Shown here in pieces: positions 21,836 through 33,600 of a stretch of DNA of 64,000 bases. The stretch comes from Zanthoxylum bungeanum (lineage: Eukaryota > Streptophyta > Magnoliopsida > Sapindales > Rutaceae), in the NCBI GenBank assembly GCA_019454045.1, contig SKCR01038145.1:1-64000 (forward strand), written 5' to 3'. The notes below the pieces were generated by a model. That model saw nothing but the letters and a program-made list of their open reading frames with translations, did no database searches and was not told the origin of the DNA. The position numbers and the translations under genes were made by a program. The first letter of the stretch is position 1. Each line of letters starts with the position of its first letter.

Positions 21836-23560
21836 ATAAAAGTCCTTATGATTAGTTCCAGATTAATAAGATATGAGACAGTATCAATCCACGTAAGGTT
21901 TAATCATTAAATATCTCTAGTCGTAATATTATCGAGACTTGACATCGATAATGCGGAATAGACTAGTATTGAACTTGTGCGCGTTATGGAAGCGTAACGA
22001 CATAATTCTCATATATTTGGGCATTGGATACTCATGCAAGATTAATAGGAGGTTCTATTTGCCGATGGTACGGAAACATCTTCGCTCTGGATAGACCCCT
22101 CGAAATCCCATTGGTAGTATGACTATGTGTATATGGGAATCCGAATCAGGGTAGATGTATTTGGTCTTAACCTGAGACTTGCTTCGCTAATACTTGCGAC
22201 AATCAGTACGCTTTGTTTTGATCGTCCGGGGCTTTAACAGGTTCTGTGTACGCCTCTTCTGGGTTTATTGAGAATCATAGTGTATTGGGTGTGATGTCAA
22301 GATGAAAGTATCATTTCAGTCATATGGAGATGATGATCACGCAAGGATACAGAACTGGTACTCTAATTTGTTGCAACTATTGGGATAATATGACAAGGTC
22401 ATGATTATCCGATTAAAGAGACTAGTTGCTAGGATCCGATATATGCTTCGTACAGGGCAGACACACATTCCAGCCCAGACCTACTAGAATGTGACATTTG
22501 ATACTGGATTGTAATATGCAATACATTGTATACTATGCCTGATATAGATTATATATTCTTTGTTGAATATTTCTGGAGAATTGGGTAGGCACGGTGTTTT
22601 GCTAGAAGCCAACCATGGCTTGTAAATCGGTAAGAACGTGGTACGGGGTACGCACGTGTTCGGATAGTCCGATAACCAGATTTACTACCAACATATCCAG
22701 AGATCTCTAGGGTCGCTTCCCAAAGATTCATCGATGACATTTGACTCGAACAGAATCTAGGATTAATCAAGAGAGAGAAAATTAATCTGAGATTAATTAC
22801 GGCAAGAATTTATCTTGGATAAAATTCTATTAGAAGAGAGAACATGATTAATTTGGAATTAATCAATTAAATAATCTATTGGATATTAAATAAATGAAAT
22901 CGGATTTCAAAGCGAAATTAAAATTGGATTTTAATTCGGGGGAACGAATCAATTTAGAATTAATTCGCGAGTGACGTTCATAATAATTTTACCTGGCATT
23001 ATTATTTAATTAAATTGGATTTAATTACGTCGCGATGGAAAATTCGTTTAATCGGATTAAGCGAACCCGAGCCTGAAGTGTGTGGAGGAAGCCACTTGAA
23101 TTTTGAATTAAATTGGGTCCCACCAACTACATCCCATGTCTATCAAGTGTCAACTTGAGTGATGGAAGTGGTTGGAGGCATTAAATGCCATTTTCCCTCC
23201 AAAACTCTTTGCTTTTGTTTTCGAAAAGGCATATACACTATTGTGAGTTGACTTGGTCAATTATGTTTTTAGAAAAAAAAAACACAAAATTTTCTTCTCT
23301 CTCGCTCTTGCTTGGCCGAACACAAGCTTCTTCTATCCCTTTGATTTTGCTCCAAAATCAAACAAAGCTAGCACTTCAAAAGTTGCAGAAGGTGATAGGG
23401 AAACTCAACATTTGAATTAAAGATTCAACACAAAGCTTGGAACTTCCGAGACGAAAAGATTTTTGAAATCTCCACATCTGATCTTTGTAAGTACTTCCGC
23501 AACTTCTTTGATCTTATTCACATTAAATCATGACTTATAGATCCTTCGCATGTTCTAGGA
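21541..23560 (+). mobile_element. Copia-C 3' LTR (with duplicated start)
   Basis: It starts TGTTGGACAATTATGACCC after the polypurine tract. It matches 35835-37670 along its length, including the shared right-hand junction with a minus-strand Ogre-like gag. The right edge is approximate because the LTR terminus merges with gag sequence. Confidence 0.78.
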
Positions 23561-24720
23561 ATACCTACATGGGTGTCAATGAGGTCTTGGATCTCATGCC
23601 TGAGGCGGGCGCATTTGTCAGTTTCGTGGCTTTTTTCCTGATGGAAGTGACAATATAGGTTTAGGTTGAGGTGGGGTGGCATATGGTTTGGAAGTGGTCT
23701 AGGTTCTAAAGGTTTTAGGAGTCATTGCTTATTCAGCTTTTCAAACACCTTTGACATTGATCTACCAAAATTGGAGAATCACCTGTTTCTGATAGCGGCG
23801 ACCTTAGCAGGAGCGAGCTTGGTCCCTGAAGGCCCCCCAATGGTCTTTCTATTCTGGCTTTAAAACTTTCTATTCTCGGCTTACTCTTCCTCGATATCCA
23901 TGACAATTTCTCTTACTGTCGAAAGTCACTAATCATGGAGGTCATCCTTGTCAGCTTGTTATAAATGGAGGGCTTGGTGCCCTTAATGATCATCTTTATT
24001 TGGTCATTCTCTGAGGGCCGTGTCTACATCTTCAAGAGTGGCCTCTCCAGCAATCCACATAATCTTTGAAGCTCTCTTCTTGCTTCTGTTTGGTGTTTTC
24101 TCTAGTCACGGAGCGACAAGTCTATCTCCAGGTCCGTGACATATTGGTTCAGAAAGGCTTATGCTAATGCCTTTCAGTCATCCCTGACCTTTCTCTCCCG
24201 GCCATGATAATACTACGGGCGCCCCTTCCAGTGACATCCCAAACATCTTCTGCACCTGGCATTTCGACAAACCCACTGTACTCTTCACTGAAACATATTT
24301 TCGGAGATGGACCCTAGGTTCTCTGTTTCTGTTGAACTTGGCCATGTCAGACATCTTAAACTAGGGAGGTAGCTATTCTTCGAAAGTCATTGCATCATAG
24401 TCTAATAGATCCTCATATTTTCCCTTCATCTTGCGGGTAACTGACTCTACTTGTTCTCTGAGTTTCTGTAACTCTTCCTGAGGCCCGGCTATCCTTCTCG
24501 CGGCATACTCAGCTATGTCATCATTAAAAATATGGATTTCTTCACTCATCCTATTCGGGGGATCCTCACGCCTTACATTCTAATTGTTTTCTATTCCCAC
24601 TGTGCGGGGTACTGTCAAACTGGCCAAAGCGTTGGTCAAAGTTTGTAGTTGCTTGGTAATTTTTGTGTTGTTGGACTCCAATTGATCCATACGAGAATCT
24701 TCACTACCTGACGCATCCAT
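23561..24720 (-). pseudogene. gag: Family B Ogre/Tat-like gag gene, minus strand, degraded
   Basis: The minus strand from ATG at 24720 encodes the same Gag as 8068 and 38842 (DSRMDQLES start, FEEQLPP.FK.SDMAKFN, then a zinc-knuckle-like LYCHFHQEKGHET and a C-terminal HEIQDLIDTHVG segment). Several frameshifts and stops interrupt it. The C-terminal end runs into a copia-C LTR near 23560. It would have encoded the capsid protein of a family B element whose 5' LTR lies at 25838-27745. Inactive. Confidence 0.75.
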
Positions 24721-25817
24721 GCTTGCTAACCTTTTCTTGACAAGTCTTCCTTCTTCTCTAACCCAACAGATACATATGGTGGCTGTTAAGACAAGAGGTT
24801 AGCATGATACGTGTATACATGCGATGCATGAGATGCATGAGGTTATCAAAACATCATATATCATTCTGTCCTTATTCCTGCCACACACGTGGTAAGTCCA
24901 TTTATGTCCTTGGTATGGCTTATTTTATGCACCAATGTGGGGTACATAAAATCATTCTCTCATACGCTACAAGGGTGAACTTTGGCTTCTTCAGTCCCTT
25001 TCCATCGGTAAAAGACAAAGACCACCCATTTATAAGAATTACTAAGCCTATTATGGGGATCGTGCCATTTACTAGAAACGACGAATTGGGCCCTCGGTAA
25101 TCACGGTTGTGACGGGGATGGACTTGGAGATATCCAAAGGTATATAAATATGCCATAATAAGGCGTACCCTTCTTGGATGAAAGCCAGTGCAGACATCGA
25201 ACTCATGCATCTGGCATATTCGGATAATGCTTAGAACTTCTAAGCCCATCAAGGTTTTCATACAAGTTGGCCCGTTATCATTTTGAAAACTTTTACGATA
25301 AGGTGGCTAAATAACTTCAAATGATAGGGGGCCCAAACACAAGGTGGCCCATCATCATTTTGAAAACTTTTGGCCCAATCATCATAAGATACAAACTCAT
25401 CCCAGTTTAAGTGGCCCAACAAGTTCGTATCCTATGACGAGAAGCCCAAATGGATCCCAATGATAATAGGCCCAAACAAAAGCATTGGGTTAGCTTCCAT
25501 AGGATGCATAACTATGGTTCATATGTGGGATTTACAAGAGTATGGATAAGGCTCTCATCGGCAAAAAGTTGCCCACAACTAGGTCTCCCCCACTCAAGGG
25601 TTCGAGCAACCAAGTGAGCGTGCCTTTTTTATACCCTAGGGTATGTGCCAACGAGTGATGGTTATCATCACATAACGATCTGCCGCCTTGAGTGAAAGCG
25701 ACTTCACACGATACATGACGCCATCGGGGTAAAAAGGGTATGCAAATATATGAGACTTGGGTAACCAAAGCCAAAGCCACAGACACTACAAGGCATTGTT
25801 TCGGGGCCGATTCTCTA
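24721..25817 (-). mobile_element. Family B leader, minus strand
   Basis: Untranslated leader between primer-binding site and gag, matching 38843-39967. It contains GGCCCA/TGGGCC-rich repeats at 25260-25450 homologous to the family A leader repeats. Confidence 0.7.
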
Positions 25818-25835
25818 TCCCCACTGGAGTCGCCA
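25818..25835 (-). other. Primer-binding site, tRNA-Arg type, minus strand
   Basis: On the minus strand TGGCGACTCCAGTGGGGA is one base away from the site at 7022 and lies two bases after the LTR end. Confidence 0.82.
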
Positions 25836-26136
25836 TTTGTAGAGAGCGAAGTGGGGTTTACCATTATGCCTATGATGCTCGGCGACCACGACACTGTTGG
25901 GCTCGCAGCCCGTAGAGAGTACGGAGTAGCCTACGGGGACTAAACGGAGAATAAAGGAGTCGCCACCCAGTATGAACTGGGAAAAGATTTAAGGCATGCA
26001 CTCACCCCTCGCAAGAGAAGACCTCAAACCGTTGGGTTCAGAATGCTCCCTTACTTATGCCAGTATAATGGACGGCTTCACACAATGGTATAGCTAACTC
26101 TTATGCAGTTCATACATATATGAGTATTTCCCTAGT

Positions 26137-26228
26137 GGTACGTGGAGTTGTATTCCAAGTACAAATCACACTATCGTCCATTCAGATTCGGATACATAAT
26201 TTACATCTAGGTTTCCATCCGATATATC
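26137..26228 (-). repeat. 92-bp conserved LTR block
   Basis: One of eleven copies of a block beginning GGTATATC and ending CACGTACC on the element's sense strand. Others are at 1671, 2402, 5076, 9444, 19362, 33097, 40286, 45141 and 45963. Confidence 0.75.
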
Positions 26229-26502
26229 GCAAGGGATAATAACATACATATATTAATACAATGTAAATAAAAAATATAATAATACATTTATGGATAATCA
26301 CCAAAATGAACAAATAAAATAAAGGCGAAATAATATAATAACAATAAAAAGATAAAAAGATAAATAACAAACTAAATGCGAAATAATAAAATAACGATGA
26401 AAGTGAATAAATAAATAAATAAAAGATAAATAACGGAATGCCAAAGAAAGAAAAAATGTGACCAGAAACTTGGCCGTCTTAAATGTTGGACTTCGCATAC
26501 CC

Positions 26503-26527
26503 GGCTGGACGTATTTCACGTCCAGCC
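26503..26527. other. Perfect 10-bp hairpin in family B LTR
   Basis: GGCTGGACGT and ACGTCCAGCC flank the loop ATTTC. The same 10-5-10 geometry is found at 1960-1984, 32203-32227, 40660-40684 and 45429-45453 with paired base changes. Confidence 0.75.
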
Positions 26528-27745
26528 AGGCATGCAGCGTCCGAAACTATAAAATAAATATGGTAAAGGGTGCCATCAGGTCTTACATTTTAAGTTGCAT
26601 TCTCGTAAGTGCGTTAGGCCGTTGCCGGAAGAATCGCTGGTTCGCTATTTCTGCTTTCTGTTTCGCAGTTTCTGCTTGCTGTTTTGCTATTTTCTGGTTA
26701 CTATTTTATATTTCTGGTTGCTGTTTTTGTTGTTTCGCTGATTGCTTTTATTGCTATTTTCTGGTTGCTGTTTTGGTTGTTTTTGGCTGCTGCTTTAGTT
26801 GTTTTTTGCTGTTGTTTTTCAGGTTGTTTTGGGCTGCTATTTTGGTTGTTTTTGGGCTGCTGTTTTGGTTGTTTTTGGGACTATTTTAGGGTGAATTTGG
26901 GTTGCTCGGTTTCACTATTTCGATTATGGTTTACTGCTTTGATTTCACTATTTTCGGTTCTGGCTTGCTGCTGTCGGTTTCACTATTTTTGGCTGATTCT
27001 TGTTGCTGTTTCACGCTGGTTTCACGTCCACGCTGTATCTTTTTTTTTCTTTTTTTCGGTGGTTTGTCTCTCTCTTTTTTTTGTTCTTGTTCGGTGATGC
27101 TCCCAAGAAGAAAAGTCTCCCTAGGGTTTTCGGTGATAAGAAGAATGGAGCCTTAGGGTTTTTTTTATGTTGTTGCCACCAAGCTTCCAAAGGTTTTTTT
27201 TTTTTTTGGTTGTGCGTCTAGCTGTCCAAAGCCTCCCCCTTGTGATGATTTGGTCCCTAATTTATAATGATTTGAATAGATCTCCAAATAGGGAAACAAA
27301 TCATATTGATTTGGGAGATATTTTTCTTAAATAATTTTGGGAACACAATCTCACAATTTGGTGATGAGAATATCCCAAATATTGTTAAATTGAATGAGAT
27401 CTTGTTAAATTGGAAAGTGTTGATGATGGAATTTTGACATGTAAATTGCATGGGATTTTATCTATTTGGGAAGGTTTGGGTGTGCATGGTGGATTGCATG
27501 GGCATTGGGCATGTGGATTACAGGGTAATGGGCCGGTTGCAGGTGTTGGGGGTTTATCCAAGGCTAAGGTTTGAAACAGCGGCTGAGCGAATCTGAGGCT
27601 GGCTAGTGAGTCTGAATCCAATGAGGTGCTAATTTTGGAGGTTTTCCTTCCTTCTGGCATTCATTTTTCACAACTTCTGCAACTTTTCAGGTAGTGCCTC
27701 CATACGAGGCTCATCATCGGGCTCATGCAAAATGCAGTGTCTACA

Positions 27746-28690
27746 CCGCCTATATGGTCGGTTGGACTTAATGAGACAAATGGAATTTCCGCCACTATGG
27801 TCTGGTTAAATATAATTAATTGATCGGTAAACATTGACAATAAGAGAGATTTCTAATTCTGAAATATTAAAAGTAGATCCTTTAACCCCTATCATTTTCT
27901 TTCATTATTGTAATTTTACTTTTATTTATTTTCAAGTTATTTTTTATGATGTTTTGTTTAATTAAGATTTTAGTAATCCTAGGTATGTGTCGTAGCTAAA
28001 TACATAATCTAGGGGTGTTATGAATTCCAATATCACCGGTTTATAAAGGTGGTTATTTTATGTCTTGGGTAATATAAATGTTTATTTATTGAGTCTTAAG
28101 CTTAATGCTTCTTGTTAACTGACCATTAATAAGATTGATCTCGTAAACCGAAAATAAACTTGACGAATGAATTTTAGGTTTCAGCCTTAGACTCAATAGC
28201 TCACGATCTCACCTCGGGGCATGGTGGCCCTTAGGTAGATTTCCTTACAGAATAGACATATACATGTCGGGCGGGGTAGCCACAATTGGAATTTATTCTT
28301 AATGAATTCAGGTAACTTGGTTAAACATAGACATATGATTAATTGGGTTATTTGGGTGTTTGCATCTGACCATCGACATAGGCTTTTTCATATTTTCGTG
28401 TTCCAGGTTAATAAACGGATATATTGCACAAACAAGAGATAAATACTTCATCTTTAAAAGATATTGGAATGATTCACAACCCTAGATAGTTTTATAATAT
28501 TGAATTTTCCTTTAATTTACTTTCGCACTGTTATATTTACTTGTTTTAGCAAAAATCACCATCCAATCAACAAACCAATCTATTAGGTACTTGTAAACAT
28601 TTGACTTCATAAATTGATAGCTAAGGTATTAAGTCCTCATGGGATCGATATATTCTATACTACTTGAATGATACATGCGCTTGCGGTACG
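27746..28690 (+). mobile_element. Athila-like LTR fragment, plus strand
   Basis: It matches, in inverted orientation, 47390-48320 (blocks GAGTCTTAAGCTTAATGCTTC, TTTTAGGTTTCAGCCTTAGA, GGGATCGATATATT.TATACT). It begins at CCGCCTATATGG directly beside the family B LTR start, the same junction seen at 50300/50301 and, inverted, at 30642/30643. Confidence 0.72.
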
Positions 28691-29815
28691 TGAGTGATTT
28701 CACCGATCAGTTTTTCATATAAAGTTATTCTAGAACCTTGGTGTTAGAACCAAATACTTTTATATCAGTTTTTCAATTTTGCGTCCACTCACTTAGATCG
28801 TACGACGATCTAACCCCCATTTCAATTTTCTGTTCTTGCAGGTACTCTCAGAGGATGAGCTCGGGAGGACGGATATTGATGCAGTCACTACGGTTTGGAG
28901 TTCACCAGATCAAGTCACAAAGAGTGTGAGTCCAGTCAGTTTAAGTAAAAGATATGTATTAGTCAATGTTTGTGATAGTCGTTGTAAAAGTAAATGTAAT
29001 TGAGTACGCAGTCATTAATGTTGAGTTTGTGAGTTATGTTATAAAGCTTGGGGTTTGGTCCACACTTAAGACATTTAAAGAAAAGAAACGAGAGTATTAG
29101 TATATGTTTATGGTGTGAGAGTCAGAGGCTCAGGGGGATAGTACGGCCTATTCCATGCCGGTAGCATCCCCCAGAGTTGGGGATGTTACATAATTAGAAA
29201 TTAAATATCATATCCATATGTCATAATTAGTATGATAAGTGGTTAGATATTATTGGTAACAAATGGTATGACTTTTTTAAGCTTGAAGTGTTCAAATTGA
29301 ACAAGTAACTTAAGACTTATTAAATAAAATTTAAAAAAAACAAACCAAAATACCCATCCCCAAATTTCGTCCCTAGCCATATATAAAATGGAAAATTATT
29401 TCTCCTTCATTTTCTTTAGTCATGGCCAAGCCTCCACCATTTTAGAGATCTTCCAAAATGATTCTTGAGAGAAAACTTGAGAGAAAGTGAACAAATCAAT
29501 AAGAAAACATAAGGAAATTTGGGGATTTTAAGGTAATCTTTAATATTCTTAAGCTTAGAAAGTTTGTTTCTTATTCTTTAGCATCTAGAATAGTTCTAGG
29601 GTTTCTAGCTTTCTTGGATTTTAGGGCTTTTTGATTTGGAGGATGGATTTGGAGGCTAAATGCATGTGTGAAGTTAGATTGAATGATATTATTGTAATAT
29701 TTGTTCAATTTTGTCATTTTATGACTTGTTGCCATTCTAGAGTGTTATGACCACTATTGTAACTCATAAAATTTTTCTTAAGTTCTTTATTTGTGGTGAC
29801 TTTGGTTGGTGTTAT
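28691..29815 (+). mobile_element. Unassigned repeat with an LTR-like boundary
   Basis: Nearly identical to 51236-52356. It contains CCCCCAGAGTTGGGGATGTTACA at about 29166-29188, which could be an LTR end or a polypurine tract followed by an LTR starting TGTTACATAATTAG. A TATA-like CATATATAAAATGG follows at about 29374. No coding domain is recognisable. A chromovirus-type LTR is the likeliest source. Confidence 0.45.
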
Positions 29816-29817
29816 GA

Positions 29818-30642
29818 CCAGCGTAATCACACACGTATAACCCAAGCGCACGTATCGTTCAAGTAGTATAAAAATATCGATCCCACGATGACTTAATTTT
29901 TATTGTTGTTATTAATTATTGATGCTAAATGTTTACAGGTATCTAATTAAAGGGAGAAGGGAATGATCGCTTCTGGTTGGTTGAATGTGGATTTGCGAAA
30001 TAAATAAATAACTAAAAACACAAAAGAAAATATTAAGGAAAATAAACAAAAGACATAAACATCTAGCGTTATGACACAACACAATATTATTCTAATGATG
30101 AATTGATTTTCTTATACATGTGTAATAAATCAGTTTGCTAACTTGGAACACGAAGATATGCATAAGTCTCTGTCGATGGTCAGATGCAAACACCCAAATA
30201 ACCCAATTGATCATATGTCTATGTTAACCAGATTACCTGAATTCATTAAGTTCAAGTTCCAATTATGGCTACCCACGCCCGACAGGTATATGTCTATCGT
30301 GTAAGGAAATCTATTAAGGGTTATCTATCCCTAAGGAAGATCGTGTGCTATTGAATCTAAGGCTGAAACCTAAAATCCATTTCCAAGTTCATTTCAAGTT
30401 TATCACATCAATCTTATTGGTGATCAGGCAACAAGAAGCATTAAGCTTAAGATTCAATAAAAAAAACTAACGAATTACCCACTATATAATTAAATCAATT
30501 ATTAAGCTTGTAAAGATTGTGATTCATCACTTCCTTAGAATAAATAAAATGATGGGGTTATGGGATCCACTTTTAGAAATCTTATTATAATATGAAAATT
30601 GTCAGTGTTACCCAATTAAGTTGAACCAGCCATAAAGGTGGT
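29818..30642 (-). mobile_element. Athila-like LTR fragment, minus strand
   Basis: It matches 47380-48230 in the same orientation (CACACACGTATAACCCAAGCG, ATCGATCCCACGA.GACTTAATT, GGCTACCCACGCCCGACAGG). It ends at AACCAGCCATAAAGGTGGT, where a family B-type LTR starts. Confidence 0.75.
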
Positions 30643-33600
30643 TGTAGGCACTGTATTTTTGCAAAAAGCCCAATGATGAGCCTCGTATGGAGGCATTATC
30701 TGATAAGTCACGGAAGTCGCGGGAAACGGATGCCGGAAGGGTAAATTTAAAAATTAATACCTCTCCAGATTTAAACTCACTAGTTTAGCCTCGGGTTCGC
30801 TTAGTCGATTTCTGTTTAAAATATTAGCCTCGGCCCAAAACCCCCGCAACCCATGAAAGCCCATATATTCATACACACCCATCCAAAGCCCATGCAACCC
30901 CTTAGGCTAACACGCCCAAACCCAATCCAAAATAATAAAACCACATGCAAAACATGTGCCAAATCTATCCTAATCACCTTCCAAATTAGCAAAGATTGAA
31001 TCCCTCAAATTTGGAAGGAAAATCAAGGCATATTAAGGTGAGGGTGGCGGCCCACACACACAAATAAGATGAAAACCCTAGCCAAGAACAAACAAGAAAA
31101 CCCTAGCATGCAGCTATAAAAAGAGACATAACAAAACCCTAAAGCTCTCTCACTCTTTTTCCACCTCTCGCCTCTTTCTCCTCTCCCTACAAAAAACCTA
31201 AAACAAACCTAGCTCTCCACTCTCTTTTCCTCAGACACTCACGGCAATTCAAAAAAAAACACAAAAAAAACATAATCGCCTCTCGCTCTCATCCTCTCTC
31301 TTCTTTCTTCTTTTCTCACACTCTCAATCTCCCACGTGAAATACAAAATAGAAAACCCTACCTCTCTTTCAACCTAACTCACGGCAACGACCCACAAAAG
31401 AGACCACTAAACCGACCAAAACCTTACCTTCAACACACAGCCAAAACAGATCCACGTAAAAAAATAAATATATTAAAAGGCCCAAGCCAGAAACGAACAG
31501 CACAACAACCCAATAACCAAAAAACAAATAACCCTCTCCACCGTATACCCCACCAGCAAACAAACAAGCTCCACCGACCAGCTAATAAAATAAACCTAGC
31601 CACAAATAAAACAAACTCCACCGAATACAATAAAGACGGCCAAAGCAGCCCTTGCCGAACAAAGTAACAACAGAAATCAACGCACAAATAACCCTCAAAA
31701 CCAGAAGAGACTCACGGTAAACCCATGCACATGTGAATCACAAGAAAACAACAAAAAAGTCTCTCTCTCTCACTCTTTCTTAACAAACACACAGAGGCCA
31801 CACACCCACGCCATCAACAAAGCTGAGCGACTGACCGACACAAAAGCATCTACAAACTGCCCACAAACTGACACCATTCACCAACCGAAAATTAACCCAC
31901 AAACCCTGCAAAACCGTGAACCAAACAATCCATAAATAGTCCAAAAACCTACACAAAAACACTCATAAATCGAGACAAAACCAGTCCAAAAGCAAGCCCG
32001 GAAACAGCAGTAAAAACAGAGAAAATGGCAGTCCAAAACAGTGAAATAGTGAGCCGAAATGGTGAATCAGCGAACCGGAAAAACAATGAAGCTCTAATCC
32101 TTCCGGCGACGACATAACGCACTTCCAAGTGATGACTTAAAATGTAAGACCTGAGGGCCCTCTCTTTAATATTCATTTTGCTAGCCCAGACACGGCATGC
32201 TTGGTTGGACATGAAATACGTCCAACCGGGCATGCAAGATCCCACACTAAAATCGGCCAAGTCCCTTGGTCACATTTGATTTCTCTAGTATTTTGTTATT
32301 TATCTTTTTTATGTTTATTAACTGTCATTATTTATCTTTACTTTTTATTCCGCATTTACTTTGTTATTAATTGTTGCTATTTATCTTTTCTATTTATTTA
32401 TTTGCATTTATTATTATTATTCGTCTCGCTTTTACTTTTGTTCATGTTCAATTATATTATTTCGCATCCACTTTCATGACTACTTAAATGGGATTAAAGG
32501 TCACCCCCTTTGTGGGAAATGCCTGAAGGCACCCTTTACCATATTATTTTGTAGTCCTGAACGTTGCATGCTTGGTTAGACGTGAAATATGTCCAACCGG
32601 GCATGCAAGATCCCACACTAAAATCGGCAAAGTCTCTTGGTCGTATCTCATTTCTTTTATTTGTCATTTAATTTTCTTTTGATGTTCCGTTATTTATTTC
32701 CACTCGTTATTTATTTATCTATCATTATTTGTCATTGCGTATGACTACTTACATTAGATTAAAGGTCACCCCCTTTGTGGGAAATGCTTGAAGGCACCAT
32801 TTACCATATTATTTTGTAATCCTAGACGATGCATGTTTGATTAGACGTGAAATATATCCAACCGGGCATGTGAGATCCCACACTAAGATCGGCCAAGTCT
32901 CTTGGTCTTATCTCCTTTCCTTTATTTCCTCATTTATTTTCCTTTTGATGTTCCATTATTTATTTCTGCCCCTTTGTCTTTTTATGTATTCATCTCGCTT
33001 TATTATTCTGCTCTTATTCATGCTAATGTCTTGCCATATCACTTCACATTTACTTTCATGTTTGCATTGCGTCAATGATTGAGTGTTGCCTCTTGCGGTA
33101 TATCAGATGGAAACCCAGACATAAATTTCATAGCCGATTCCGAATAGACAGTAGTGCGATCTGTACTTGGGATACAACTCCACGTACCGCTCGGGAAACA
33201 TTCACGCATGTGTTTATGTTATCATAGATGCCATTTCTGCCTTATCTCGTTCGAACGCGTTCCCGGACGCTACTCGGACGCATGCATTCTGTCTTACTAT
33301 GCATTCTCCCTCATTCCATTCGAACTCGTTTACAAACGCTACACGAACGCACACACTGGACATAATCTTTCTTAACAATTTATGCACTTTTATATCTTGA
33401 GTTATTTACTTTACATTATGCACTTAATTATTTTCACTTTTTTATTGTTATTATAATTTACATTATCGTACTTCCTCATTTAATATGTTTGTGAAATTAT
33501 GCATTCGCTTTCATTTACATTTATGTTTATAGGTGTGCCAACTTGTATGTTATTTGAATTATCTAGCATGTGCTGCATAAGACTTGGTTATATCATTGTG
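30643..33600 (+). mobile_element. Family B-type LTR, plus strand, 3' truncated
   Basis: It starts TGTAGGCACTGTATTTTTGC. It holds a TATA box at 31115, three GCATGCTTGGTTGGAC-type repeats (32195, 32566, 32831) each with CCCCCTTTGTGGGAAATGC, the conserved 92-bp block at 33097-33188 and two TTCGAACGCGTT-like units at 33240-33330. It breaks near 33600 into copia integrase sequence and lacks an LTR end and primer-binding site. Confidence 0.75.
31115..31122 (+). promoter_or_regulatory. TATA box of family B-type LTR
   Basis: TATAAAAA lies in the context CAGCTATAAAAAGAGAC, about 470 bp into the LTR, followed by a CT-rich stretch typical of plant transcription starts. Confidence 0.5.

Larger units (their letters stand above)
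25838..27745 (-). mobile_element. Family B 5' LTR, minus strand
   Basis: On the minus strand it runs from TGTAGACACTGCATTTTGC (27745) to CGCTCTCTACA (25838), 1,908 bp. It shares the TGTAG start, the 92-bp conserved block (26137-26228) and the hairpin (26503-26527) with other LTRs of the group. It contains a T/G-rich GGCTGCTGTTTTGGTTGTTTTT repeat at 26690-26880 that produces long spurious hydrophobic frames. Confidence 0.82.

Noticed and set aside
26458..27221. Several overlapping hydrophobic Phe/Leu/Val-rich open frames
   Set aside because: They are translations of the T/G-rich GGCTGCTGTTTTGG repeat of the family B LTR, antisense to the element, and have no domain content.
31369..32260. Minus-strand open frames of 60-103 codons in the family B-type LTR
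   Set aside because: Low-complexity C/A-rich LTR leader read backwards; no homology and no conserved frame in the other LTR copies.
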